A stretch of 6,760 nt of DNA from JAAYAY01 sp964429355 (GCA_964429355.1 CAYSCH010000467.1:1-6760), one strand, 5' to 3'; positions 1 through 6,620 are shown, counted from the first letter of the stretch. The notes: generated from the sequence alone by a model not told the origin. A program made the numbers and translations.

Positions 1-346
1 ACTTCTCGTCGAGCACCATGCCGATGCCAAGGCTGTCCATCTGGCCTCGTTTGCAGTAAGATGTGCCCGGGCAGGCCTTGATGCTGCGAACGCAGATCCC
101 CACCATGCTGCCCGGCTCCATCCCAAGATCGGCCCACACCGCATCGACATCCTCCTCCCGGATACCCAGCAGGGCGATCCGGGCGGCGCTGGTGATCTTG
201 AGCACCGGAAGCTGATACTTCTCGGCCACGTCGGCGATCTTTCGCAGAATCGCGGGTGTCACCACGCCGCAAGGAGTGTGGGGAGCAAGCCCATAGGTTG
301 CCCGATCCCTTTGAATCACGACCCCTTTTTCGCCGTCATTGAGCAT
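1..346 (-). CDS. Small sirohaem/Fe4S sulfite-reductase-like protein (N-terminal 115 residues; 3' end outside window)
   Basis: The visible 115 residues resemble the N-terminal half of single-module nitrite/sulfite reductase-like proteins of about 220 residues, such as the low-spin assimilatory sulfite reductase of Desulfovibrio and the small DsrLP proteins of methanogens. These bind a coupled sirohaem and Fe4S cluster in the cytoplasm. Visible signs are a ferredoxin-like half-domain with GVVTP at 27-31, a TSAAR segment at 52-56 (cofactor-binding arginine region), and C92-P-G-T-S-Y-C98, the C-x5-C half of the cluster motif. The second half (C-x3-C) should lie just beyond the left edge. The ATG at 346 puts the homologous region about eight residues from the start, usual for the family as I recall it; the ribosome site is weak. 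An in-frame GTG lies further upstream. It lies downstream of the tRNA-Ala and its terminator, on the same strand. The electron donor and true substrate cannot be told from this part. Confidence 0.8.
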   Translation of the reverse strand, partial: MLNDGEKGVVIQRDRATYGLAPHTPCGVVTPAILRKIADVAEKYQLPVLKITSAARIALLGIREEDVDAVWADLGMEPGSMVGICVRSIKACPGTSYCKRGQMDSLGIGMVLDEK

Positions 347-438
347 AATTTGCACCCATTTGCCGATAAGGCTGGCGGTCTTGCTCGAGATCACCCCTCG
401 GAATTCACCCCCGGGACAGGCTTCGCCCAGAAACCACG

Positions 439-470
439 AAACCCCGTCTTTTCGGGGAAAGACGAGGTTT
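439..470 (-). terminator. Intrinsic terminator-like hairpin downstream of tRNA-Ala
   Basis: Two 13-nt arms (458-470 and 439-451) are fully complementary in minus-strand RNA if one G-U pair is allowed, around a 6-nt loop. The stem begins with an A run and ends with a U run (GGGGTTT) on the minus strand, so the shape fits a rho-independent terminator about 25 nt after the tRNA 3' end. There is one C-A mismatch if it is read on the plus strand, so the minus strand is the better fit. A shorter competing stem is present (see findings). Confidence 0.65.
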
Positions 471-495
471 GCGGGGTAGTGAAAAACTGTTCAAG

Positions 496-568
496 TGGAG
501 CGGAGGAGGGTCGAACTCCCGACCTCAGCATTGCGAACGCTGCGCTCTCCCAACTGAGCTACCGCCCC
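496..568 (-). tRNA. tRNA-Ala (anticodon CGC)
   Basis: The minus strand folds into a complete 73-nt cloverleaf. The acceptor stem is GGGGCGG with CCGCTCC and includes the G3-U70 wobble pair, the main alanine identity element. The D arm is GCTC/GAGC with an 8-nt loop containing GG. The anticodon stem is CAGCG/TGCTG and the loop is TTCGCAA, giving anticodon CGC, which reads GCG alanine codons. The variable loop has 5 nt, and the T arm has GGGAG/CTCCT with the TTCGA loop signature. The discriminator base is A73. CCA is not encoded: CTT follows A73, so the tail must be added by the CCA-adding enzyme. The gene has its own promoter upstream and a hairpin terminator downstream, so it is probably a single-gene transcript. 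Confidence 0.96.
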
Positions 569-609
569 AGGGGCACCCGATAGGGGGTCCTCCAAGCCAT
601 GATCTTTCG

Positions 610-638
610 ATTCTAGGACCTCTTCCCCGTTTTGTCAA
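610..638 (-). promoter_or_regulatory. Sigma70-type promoter of tRNA-Ala
   Basis: On the minus strand a perfect -35 box TTGACA (638-633) is followed by exactly 17 nt and a TAGAAT -10 box (615-610; five of six consensus bases). This places the start of transcription near 603, about 35 nt before the mature tRNA 5' end at 568. Strength and position fit a stable-RNA promoter. It is a sequence match only. Confidence 0.75.
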
Positions 639-800
639 AAGGGGGTTGAGCAGGGGAACTGGTTCGTACGCCATTCGGTTGGGGGGGCCGACGGTGACTC
701 GTCCGTTGCTTCCTCTTCGGCTACCAGGGATGGCCGAGTTGATTATACTGGCTGACTTCCCAGGGTTTGCGCCGGCTTTACCCAGTTTCGATGGCCAATA

Positions 801-806
801 GGGAGG
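801..806 (+). promoter_or_regulatory. Shine-Dalgarno site fixing the start at 813
   Basis: GGGAGG lies 6 nt before the ATG at 813. This is the clearest ribosome-binding site in the window and favours 813 over the in-frame ATG at 840. A TATACT box at 744-749 could be the -10 of this gene's promoter, but no -35 box is recognisable at a proper distance. Confidence 0.7.
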
Positions 807-812
807 CCCGTC

Positions 813-1799
813 ATGACAGGTGTGCGAGCGTTCGCAAGAATGGAATACCTCTGTCTCTTGTCGTGTTGCTCTTGCTTCCCAAGGGCCGTGGATGCCAACG
901 CGGGCCCTGCTCCCAAGTCGGTAAGGATTGTCTATCTGGTTTCGGCCGACCGACCCGTTCGGGAAGACTTCAGGGCAGCGATCGAGATGGCTGCGAAGGA
1001 CCTGCAGGTTTGGTACGGCAAGCAGTTGGGAGGCGCCACGTTCCGACTCAACAATCCGGTTGTCGAAACGGTACATTCCGGCAAAGAGGCCGCCTGGTTC
1101 TACAGCCATGCCAACGGACCGCGTGAAGACGACTGGGGATTCAATAACGGGCTGGCAGAAGCTCATCGGCTGGTCGGGGCTCGGCACGGAGATCCCGAAT
1201 ATGTCTGGGTCATCTATTCCGACGGGCCGGGAAACAAGGGGCGTGGGGGCAGCGGAGTCACCGTGCTGCCCGAGGATGACCTGCTCGGACTGATCGGCAA
1301 GCACGCGACGCAGAAAAGCGTCCAGCGCTGGATCGCAGGCCTGGGACACGAACTGGGGCACGCCTTCGGGCTTCCTCATCCAGCAGATACCGAGAAGCAC
1401 GGCGATGCCATCATGTGGGCCGGAATCTACGGCAAATATCCCGATAAGACCTACCTGACCGACGAAGACAAGGCCATCTTGATGAAGTCACCCTTCTTCT
1501 TCCATCCTGACGGCCGCCCCGTCGTCGAACCGCCCGAGGAAGTCGAACGATACACCTACAACGGCGGCCAGTTCATCAAGTATTCCAGCGACAACGACTC
1601 CTATTGGCTGGAAGCCAAGACAGACAACTCCGCTCAGTACCGATTCCGCGAAAAGAGTCGAGACCAAACGTGGATCAATCTCTACGACGCTGGACGGAAC
1701 ATGACTCTACGGCTCCCGGCCCATGGCGGCATGTGCGAGTGGTCGGTTGACGATGGAAAGACCTGGCATCCGATCTATCGCGTGTCACGACTGGAGTGA
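813..1799 (+). CDS. Secreted metzincin-like zinc metalloprotease with C-terminal beta-rich domain
   Basis: This 328-residue protein carries HELGHAFGLPH at residues 179-189, the full HExxHxxGxxH zinc motif of metzincins: three histidine ligands (H179, H183, H189) and catalytic E180. An IMW Met-turn candidate follows at M201. The N-terminus has a short hydrophobic, cysteine-rich segment (13-22) and a possible signal peptidase site after A-N-A (28-30); LLSC at 15-18 is a weak alternative lipobox. Residues about 35-175 would be the upper catalytic subdomain. Residues about 247-328 form a separate region rich in aromatic and charged residues, resembling short beta-rich tails I recall on other planctomycete exported proteins (not verified). 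The archaemetzincin cysteine pattern is absent. Substrate is unknown. It is the only plus-strand gene, transcribed away from the tRNA and towards the DUF218 gene. Metal-dependent hydrolase is firm; the exact family is not. Confidence 0.8.
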   Translation: MTGVRAFARMEYLCLLSCCSCFPRAVDANAGPAPKSVRIVYLVSADRPVREDFRAAIEMAAKDLQVWYGKQLGGATFRLNNPVVETVHSGKEAAWFYSHANGPREDDWGFNNGLAEAHRLVGARHGDPEYVWVIYSDGPGNKGRGGSGVTVLPEDDLLGLIGKHATQKSVQRWIAGLGHELGHAFGLPHPADTEKHGDAIMWAGIYGKYPDKTYLTDEDKAILMKSPFFFHPDGRPVVEPPEEVERYTYNGGQFIKYSSDNDSYWLEAKTDNSAQYRFREKSRDQTWINLYDAGRNMTLRLPAHGGMCEWSVDDGKTWHPIYRVSRLE

Positions 1800-1802
1800 G
1801 GA

Positions 1803-1853
1803 CGCGGCGGACGGTTCGTGATCTGACGAGGCAACGCCTTGGACGGCGCCGCG
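1803..1853. terminator. Convergent-gene spacer with weak inverted repeat
   Basis: The 57-nt gap between the convergent stops contains a 7-bp inverted repeat, CGCGGCG at 1803-1809 and CGCCGCG at 1847-1853, with a 37-nt loop. There is no adjacent T run on either strand. It could help a bidirectional stop of transcription but may simply reflect GC-rich sequence. Confidence 0.2.
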
Positions 1854-1856
1854 GGC

Positions 1857-2636
1857 CTATTTTCCTAGCAACCCGGCCAGGATCTCCTTGCAGGCGAGTT
1901 GGTTGTAGAGAAAGCCGTTTCCGTTGGGGATGGCGAGCAACCACGGTTCCCATCGCACTTCGATGCCAAGGAAGTCGGCAGGGAGCGGTTCCAGGCACAG
2001 GCTGTTTTGATTGCTTAGCCGCATGGCCCGGCGCATGTGCCAGGCGGAGGTTACCGCACCGAGCTTCTTCCACTCGGGATGCCTGTCAACCAACTGGCGA
2101 AGAGCGGCCATTTCCTCTCGCGTGTTCCTGCCGGGAAGCAACACGATGCGATCCTCGGGAACGCCCGATTCTTGCCAGATCTGACACGTCTGGTCTGCAG
2201 AACCGGAACTCTCTCCCGCGAATTCCTGACCCGTGGTGATCAGGCATTGCGTGCGGCCCGAATGGAAAAGCCGAAGACCCATCGACACACGGTCGCCTGA
2301 CGCGGACAACTGGGGGAGCCCATTCGTCGCCGTGCTGGTACCACCCCCCAGCACGATCACCGCATCATAGGGTCCTTGCTCGAGCGGATTGATCCGGACG
2401 TAGTCGTGTTCGAGTCGTGCAATCAGCAGTTTGCTGAGCTCGCTGTTGCCTGCCAGCGTGTAGAACACCAGAAGCACCGACAGCGACACGAGCATCCCGC
2501 GCTGTTTCCGTCTCCACGCCAACACGGTCAACACGATCAACCCCAGCCAGATCAGCCCGCACGGCATGGCCAGGTAGGTCAAGGTTTTCTCGATGGCGAT
2601 CATCACGGCTGGCAGGCTCTCGGGATTTCGGCTCAC
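1857..2636 (-). CDS. DUF218 (YdcF/SanA/ElyC-like) membrane protein
   Basis: The product is 259 residues with two N-terminal membrane segments (about 19-41 and 47-63) followed by a DUF218 domain from about residue 89 to the C-terminus. Family marks are YDAVIVLGGG (90-99), a TTG stretch near 134-136, GRNTREEM (169-176), equivalent to the conserved NT-x-E motif, and TSAWHMRRA (196-204). DUF218 proteins such as ElyC and SanA affect envelope integrity in Escherichia coli, but their reaction is not well defined, so no enzymatic role is assigned. The GTG start overlaps the stop of the upstream sulfatase by 4 nt (GTGA), which suggests translational coupling in one operon. An in-frame ATG at 2603 (residue 12) aligns better with the usual start of the family, which begins just before the first membrane helix, so the true start may be there. 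Confidence 0.85.
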   Translation of the reverse strand: MSRNPESLPAVMIAIEKTLTYLAMPCGLIWLGLIVLTVLAWRRKQRGMLVSLSVLLVFYTLAGNSELSKLLIARLEHDYVRINPLEQGPYDAVIVLGGGTSTATNGLPQLSASGDRVSMGLRLFHSGRTQCLITTGQEFAGESSGSADQTCQIWQESGVPEDRIVLLPGRNTREEMAALRQLVDRHPEWKKLGAVTSAWHMRRAMRLSNQNSLCLEPLPADFLGIEVRWEPWLLAIPNGNGFLYNQLACKEILAGLLGK

Positions 2637-4624
2637 TTGGCCAGATAGTCCAGGCGCGCCTTCACGTAGCGGGCCTCGTCACCCGGCCGATCGCCGACGA
2701 TCTTACCCCTTGGGAGATCGAAACGGTAGCCCGGCTTGCCGTCCTGAAGCAGCACGGCCGTATTGAGGATCAGGTTGGCCTCAACGGGCGACCGGGACTT
2801 GAGCAGGGCGTCGTCGATCGCCGGCCGGGGATCGTCGGCCCCAAGGAGCCCCAGAAACTCGGCCGCTCGCACGCGAACGAGAAGCGTCGGATCTTGGCCG
2901 GCGAGTTTCTTGGCCGCTGGAACGAACTCCTCGGCGGCCCTTGCATGATTGCTGCAAACGATCAGCCCCCAATAGCGCTGCCACGGATCCTGCGAAGCCA
3001 ACGCCCTCTCGATCCCCGACCTGGCTTCCTGGAAGGGGATCAGGCTCAGGTCGGCCACGTCGACCAGTTGGGCAATCTGTTGCTTGTGTGTCTGGCCATA
3101 GGCAACCGGGTTGTCGAGTCCCTCATTGACCAGCTCGCTTTCGGGAATGAAGCTCAGGTCGGGCATCCCCTTGACCCAATCGACCAGCCGGCGTCGCATG
3201 GCGGCGAGGGCATCGGCGTACTGTGGGTCGCCGGCCAGGTTCGTGGTCTCTTCCGGATCGTTCTCCAGATCGAACAGTGCCTCGGCCGGCCGCGGTTCGA
3301 AGAACCGGCTCTGCAGGGCGTTCAACTTGCCCGCCGTGTAGAGGTCTCGCCATTCCTCGTAGGCGAGCATCCTGTAACGGTAGTCGTTCTGCAGCCCGTC
3401 GAAGTTCCGCGGCTGGTAGCTCCGCATGTACTTGAGATTGCCCTTGCGCACTGTGCGCACCAGGTCGTATTTTTCGTCGAAGCGATCCGCCGAGCCGAAG
3501 GCCTCGTCCCGGGAGTTGACCTCGTTGATGGTCACGCCTTTGCCGAGAAAGGGGCGTCCGTCAACTCCGGCGGGGACGTCCAGGCCCGCCAGGTGAAGCA
3601 GCGTGGGACCGAGGTCGATGAAGCTTACAAACCCTTTCACACGGGTTCCGTAATCGGCGTTCACCAGATGGCGCCAGTTCTCGGGAACCCGCACCACCAG
3701 GGGCACGTGCAGGCCTCGCTCCCAGAGGTATCCCTTGCTGCCGGGGAGCACGCCGCCGTTGTCGCCGAAATAGAAGACAAACGTGTCTTCGAGAAGGCCT
3801 TCCTTGGCAAGCTGATCGACCGTCTCGCCGATCTGCTGATCCATCTGCCGGACGCGGTCATGGTATCGGGCATAGGTGTACCGGAACGTCGGGGTGTCGG
3901 GATGGATCGGAGCGAGATAGACGGAGGCCGGATCGGTCTCGGTGGCGGTTGCCATCGCGGTGGCCGGGAAGTGGAGCGAGCTTTCATGGGTTACGGTATA
4001 GCTGCTCTGCTGGTGGAAAAAAGGTTGGCCCGGTTTCCGCTGGCGCCAGTCGGCCCTGCCGGAAGATTCGTCCCAGACGTCCTCGGCCTTGGTTGCGTTG
4101 TAGTCTTCCTTCTTGTTGTTCGTGGTGTAGTAGCCGGCCCGGCGCAAGTAGGCCGGAAACATCTGCGTGCCCTGAGGCATGGGAACCGGCTTCTCGCAGC
4201 GGTGAAACTGGGTACCGATCCGGGGAGCGTAACAGGCTGTGATCAGTGTGCTCCGGGCAACGGAACAAACGGGCGCATTGGAGAACGCGTGGTCGAAGAC
4301 CAGGCCGTGCTCTGAAAGCTTTTCGATATTCGGAGTCGCCGGACCGGACTGATCGAAAAGCCTCATGAAGTGCGCCGAATTGTCTTCCGAGATCAGGAAC
4401 ACGAAGTTCGGCCGGTCGGCCGCCTGGCAAACCGACGTTGCGGAAGGAGAAACACCCGTCGCCATCAGGATGGCGGCCAGGAGCACCGGGCGGCAGGGCC
4501 GCCGGCCAAAGCCAGCTACCGCTCGAGCTGAAATGGCCTGCTCCCGTCGGTCGCGAGTCTCTGTGAGGAACTTCGTGATCTTTGGGGTTCGTGGGACAGG
4601 GGCAGGATTCGAGCAGGTTCTCAT
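2633..4624 (-). CDS. Exported sulfatase (arylsulfatase/heparan N-sulfatase-like) with HEAT-like C-terminus
   Basis: This 663-residue protein is a type I sulfatase of the alkaline-phosphatase fold, which hydrolyses sulfate esters or sulfamates with a formylglycine nucleophile. Visible marks are SEDN (79-82, metal ligands in place of the usual DD), the active-site region C120-S-V-A-R124, FHRC (140-143), THESS (212-216), FGDNGG (286-291) and GSKGYLWERGLHVP (295-308, conserved lysine). The C120 motif has V where the formylglycine consensus C-x-P/A-x-R has P or A. A hydrophobic stretch at 47-58 with a likely cleavage after C-Q-A-A (66-69) indicates export, though the n-region of about 45 residues is long and the ribosome site is weak, so the start may be wrong. 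Residues about 528-626 are helical and HEAT-like (VRVRAAEFLGLLG), beyond the normal sulfatase core. It overlaps the DUF218 gene and lies 173 nt after the sulfite reductase. Substrate not determinable. Confidence 0.9.
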   Translation of the reverse strand: MRTCSNPAPVPRTPKITKFLTETRDRREQAISARAVAGFGRRPCRPVLLAAILMATGVSPSATSVCQAADRPNFVFLISEDNSAHFMRLFDQSGPATPNIEKLSEHGLVFDHAFSNAPVCSVARSTLITACYAPRIGTQFHRCEKPVPMPQGTQMFPAYLRRAGYYTTNNKKEDYNATKAEDVWDESSGRADWRQRKPGQPFFHQQSSYTVTHESSLHFPATAMATATETDPASVYLAPIHPDTPTFRYTYARYHDRVRQMDQQIGETVDQLAKEGLLEDTFVFYFGDNGGVLPGSKGYLWERGLHVPLVVRVPENWRHLVNADYGTRVKGFVSFIDLGPTLLHLAGLDVPAGVDGRPFLGKGVTINEVNSRDEAFGSADRFDEKYDLVRTVRKGNLKYMRSYQPRNFDGLQNDYRYRMLAYEEWRDLYTAGKLNALQSRFFEPRPAEALFDLENDPEETTNLAGDPQYADALAAMRRRLVDWVKGMPDLSFIPESELVNEGLDNPVAYGQTHKQQIAQLVDVADLSLIPFQEARSGIERALASQDPWQRYWGLIVCSNHARAAEEFVPAAKKLAGQDPTLLVRVRAAEFLGLLGADDPRPAIDDALLKSRSPVEANLILNTAVLLQDGKPGYRFDLPRGKIVGDRPGDEARYVKARLDYLAK

Positions 4625-4680
4625 GACGCGGTTCTACCTGTGGTTGGCGTTTGTCGGAGTGCGAAAAGACGGCCAAATCC

Positions 4681-4702
4681 GATCCGCCCGACGAGGCGGA
4701 TC
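4681..4702 (-). terminator. Hairpin between sulfite reductase and sulfatase genes
   Basis: A perfect 8-bp stem (GATCCGCC with GGCGGATC) encloses a 6-nt loop, about 95 nt after the sulfite reductase stop and 57 nt before the sulfatase start. Minus-strand sequence after it has only TTT and later TTTT runs, not an adjacent U tract. It may be a weak terminator separating the two units or a leader structure of the sulfatase mRNA. The rest of the 173-nt gap shows no convincing gene or promoter. Confidence 0.35.
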
Positions 4703-4797
4703 ATGCCTTCGATGTACACAACTCGGTCCCTGTCCGGATCTCCAGTACGCCGGCGTCTCCTGCGCAATCCATGGCGTGCCTGAGCGACAGATCGGCT

Positions 4798-6531
4798 CTA
4801 TTGGGCAACGGCCGCATAGCGGTCTGCAAACGCAACCAGGTCCTGGACGCCCTTCCGCTGGCAGAAATCCCCGAGGGTTTCCCCCGCTTGCCGTTCCTGT
4901 TTGAAGTAGGCAAGGACTGGCACGAGTGCCGGCACCAACTCGCCGAGCGGAACGATCTCGCGGAACACAAACGCGAGCCGATCGCCACGCAACGTTCCGC
5001 CCAGGAAGATCGTGTACTTGTCCTTTGTCTTGCCCACCACGCCAATGTCGGCATTGTAGGGCCGTGCGCAACCATTCGGACAGCCGGTCATGCGGAGAGT
5101 GAACTTCTCCCCCTCCAGCTCCAGGCGGCGGATTTCGGCCTCCAATTGGGCCATCACACCGGGCATTATCCGTTCGCTCTCCGTAACGGCCAAAGGACAG
5201 GTCGGCATCGCCACGCAGGCGATCGCCCAGCGGCGAACCTCGGAGATTTCCCCGTCCAGCCTCACCCCGTGCTCTCGCAGGATGTTTTCCAGCGTCTGGC
5301 GCTGTTCCGTCGCCACGTCGGTGAAGAGCAGGCTCTGATGCGCCGTAATCCGCAGGTTCAGTCCGAGTTGTTCGCACACCCGCCGAATGGCGGTCTTGAG
5401 GTTGCATCCGCCGCGATCGATCACCCGGCCATTGTCGATGTGAAGTCCATAGAACCAGCGGCCATCCCCCTGCGGGTGCCATCCGATGTGGTCCTCGACG
5501 TCGAGTCGAGCAACGGGGCGCGGGTCGGCCAGCGGCTCGCCGTAGTACTCCTCGACCTTCGCACGGAATCGGGCAATCCCCCAGTCGTGAATGAGGTACT
5601 TCATGCGCGCCCGTTTGCGATCGGAACGGCAACCGAAATCGCGCTGGGTCTTCACGACCGCCTCGACGACTCGAAGCACATTCTCGGGCGTGACGAAGGC
5701 CAACGGCTGGGCCACGGCTGGGAACGTGTTCTTGTTGCTCGGCGTCACGCCCATGCTGCCGCCGACCAGCACGTTGTAGCCGGCAACACGGTCGTTTTCG
5801 ACAATTGTCAGAAACCCCAGATCGTTCGTGTAGACGTCGATGCAATTGTCGTCCGGCAGGGCAAAGGCTACTTTGAACTTCCGCGGCAGGTAGGTTTCGC
5901 CATACAGCGGTTCGACGCCCTGCTCTCCCGGGCCACCGCCGACCAACTCTTTCTCACCAGTTTCCAGGTCGGTCATCCATATTTCGTAATAGGCTTTCGT
6001 CTTCGGCAGCAGATGGTCGGATACCCGTTTGGCCATCTCCTGCATTTCGTCGTGGACCGAGTTGTTGCGATAGGGAGCCGGACAACAGAGCACATTACGG
6101 CACACGTCGCCGCAGGCCCCGAGGGTCGTCATCTGGGCTTCGCCGATGGCCCGAATTATCGCCTTCACGTTGCCTTTCAGAACGCCGTGTGTCTGGATCC
6201 CCTGACGGTCCGTCAGCCGAACGTCGCCATTGCCATAGCGCTCGCAAAGGTCCAGTTCGTCGAGCATCTGCCGGGCCGTCAGTTTCCCGCCGGGCAGCTT
6301 GGTTCGCACCATCATCGAGTAGGCCTTGCCCACGGGCTTGCCCTCGGCATCCTTTGCCCCACGGCGATCGCGATCGTGCTGCTGGTAGAAGCCGTGATGC
6401 TTGACTAATTGTTCAGTGTCTTTGCCGAAAGCGGATTCGTCATTGCACAGTTCCTCGGCAATGGTTCCCCGCAGGTAGTTGCTCTGGGTTTTGATCGTTT
6501 CGACGGGACTGAGTTTCGGTTCGTCGCTCAT
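4798..6531 (-). CDS. cysI: Assimilatory sulfite reductase, haemoprotein (CysI/Sir type)
   Basis: The enzyme reduces sulfite to sulfide with six electrons in cytoplasmic cysteine synthesis. From the ATG at 6531 it has 577 residues, close to E. coli CysI (570). The four ligands of the Fe4S cluster and sirohaem bridge are C439-x5-C445 (in ACVAMPTCPLA) and C484-x3-C488 (in TGCPNGCARP). The sulfite-binding basic residues of E. coli CysI (R83, R153, K215, K217) have counterparts at R76 (VRTKLPGG), R145 (DVCRNVLC) and K218/K220 (YLPRKFK). CARPYNADIG after the last cysteine resembles ferredoxin-dependent plant and cyanobacterial enzymes more than E. coli (CGRAMLAEVG), and no CysJ flavoprotein gene is visible, so the donor may be ferredoxin; this is inference. 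A TTG at 6567 would add 12 residues, but the homologous N-terminus fits the ATG. Neither start has a strong ribosome site. A candidate promoter lies upstream at 6621-6648. Confidence 0.95.
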   Translation of the reverse strand: MSDEPKLSPVETIKTQSNYLRGTIAEELCNDESAFGKDTEQLVKHHGFYQQHDRDRRGAKDAEGKPVGKAYSMMVRTKLPGGKLTARQMLDELDLCERYGNGDVRLTDRQGIQTHGVLKGNVKAIIRAIGEAQMTTLGACGDVCRNVLCCPAPYRNNSVHDEMQEMAKRVSDHLLPKTKAYYEIWMTDLETGEKELVGGGPGEQGVEPLYGETYLPRKFKVAFALPDDNCIDVYTNDLGFLTIVENDRVAGYNVLVGGSMGVTPSNKNTFPAVAQPLAFVTPENVLRVVEAVVKTQRDFGCRSDRKRARMKYLIHDWGIARFRAKVEEYYGEPLADPRPVARLDVEDHIGWHPQGDGRWFYGLHIDNGRVIDRGGCNLKTAIRRVCEQLGLNLRITAHQSLLFTDVATEQRQTLENILREHGVRLDGEISEVRRWAIACVAMPTCPLAVTESERIMPGVMAQLEAEIRRLELEGEKFTLRMTGCPNGCARPYNADIGVVGKTKDKYTIFLGGTLRGDRLAFVFREIVPLGELVPALVPVLAYFKQERQAGETLGDFCQRKGVQDLVAFADRYAAVAQ

Positions 6532-6571
6532 GGAACTACTATCCAATCCGCTCGCCAGGTTGCCCAAGGGG

Positions 6572-6606
6572 AACGTTATAGTTTACTAACTTGACAAACA
6601 TACGTT
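6572..6606. repeat. Imperfect dyad in the sulfite reductase leader
   Basis: AACGTTATAGTTT (6572-6584) and AAACATACGTT (6596-6606) pair as two stem blocks, AACGT/ACGTT and GTTT/AAAC, separated by an unequal internal loop, with an 11-nt apical loop. It is just downstream of the predicted transcription start, inside an AT-rich patch. It could be an operator or a weak leader hairpin; chance cannot be excluded. Confidence 0.3.
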
Positions 6607-6620
6607 ACAATAGCATCGGC

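Noticed and set aside
496..568. tRNA-Ala as an integration site for a mobile element
   Set aside because: No repeat of the tRNA 3' end, integrase gene or other mobility gene is visible in the window.
681..687. Run of seven G bases upstream of the metzincin-like gene, as a possible phase-variation tract
   Set aside because: It lies about 125 nt before the start, is short, and is not placed between promoter boxes that can be recognised.
278..801. Short plus-strand open frames over the tRNA and terminator region
   Set aside because: They cross the tRNA-Ala gene, terminator and promoter and encode nothing recognisable.
525..1400. Minus-strand open frame of 291 codons across the metzincin-like gene
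   Set aside because: It runs into the tRNA-Ala gene and across its promoter, and is antisense to a gene with a strong ribosome site and a clear zinc motif.
2894..4315. Plus-strand open frame of 473 codons antisense to the sulfatase
   Set aside because: The sulfatase reading is strongly supported by motifs. The antisense product has no recognisable domain or ribosome site.
4634..5845. Minus-strand open frame of 403 codons in a second frame of the sulfite reductase region
   Set aside because: It overlaps most of the C-terminal half of CysI in another frame, and its arginine- and glycine-rich product looks like out-of-frame GC-rich sequence.
4651..6408. Very long plus-strand open frame (585 codons) antisense to the sulfite reductase
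   Set aside because: The minus strand has a full, motif-complete CysI/Sir protein. The plus-strand translation shows no recognisable domain and is the antisense shadow expected in GC-rich coding DNA.
6591..6611. Plus-strand TTGACA followed by TACAAT, as a divergent promoter
   Set aside because: The spacing is only 9 nt, too short for a sigma70 promoter, and no clear plus-strand gene follows.
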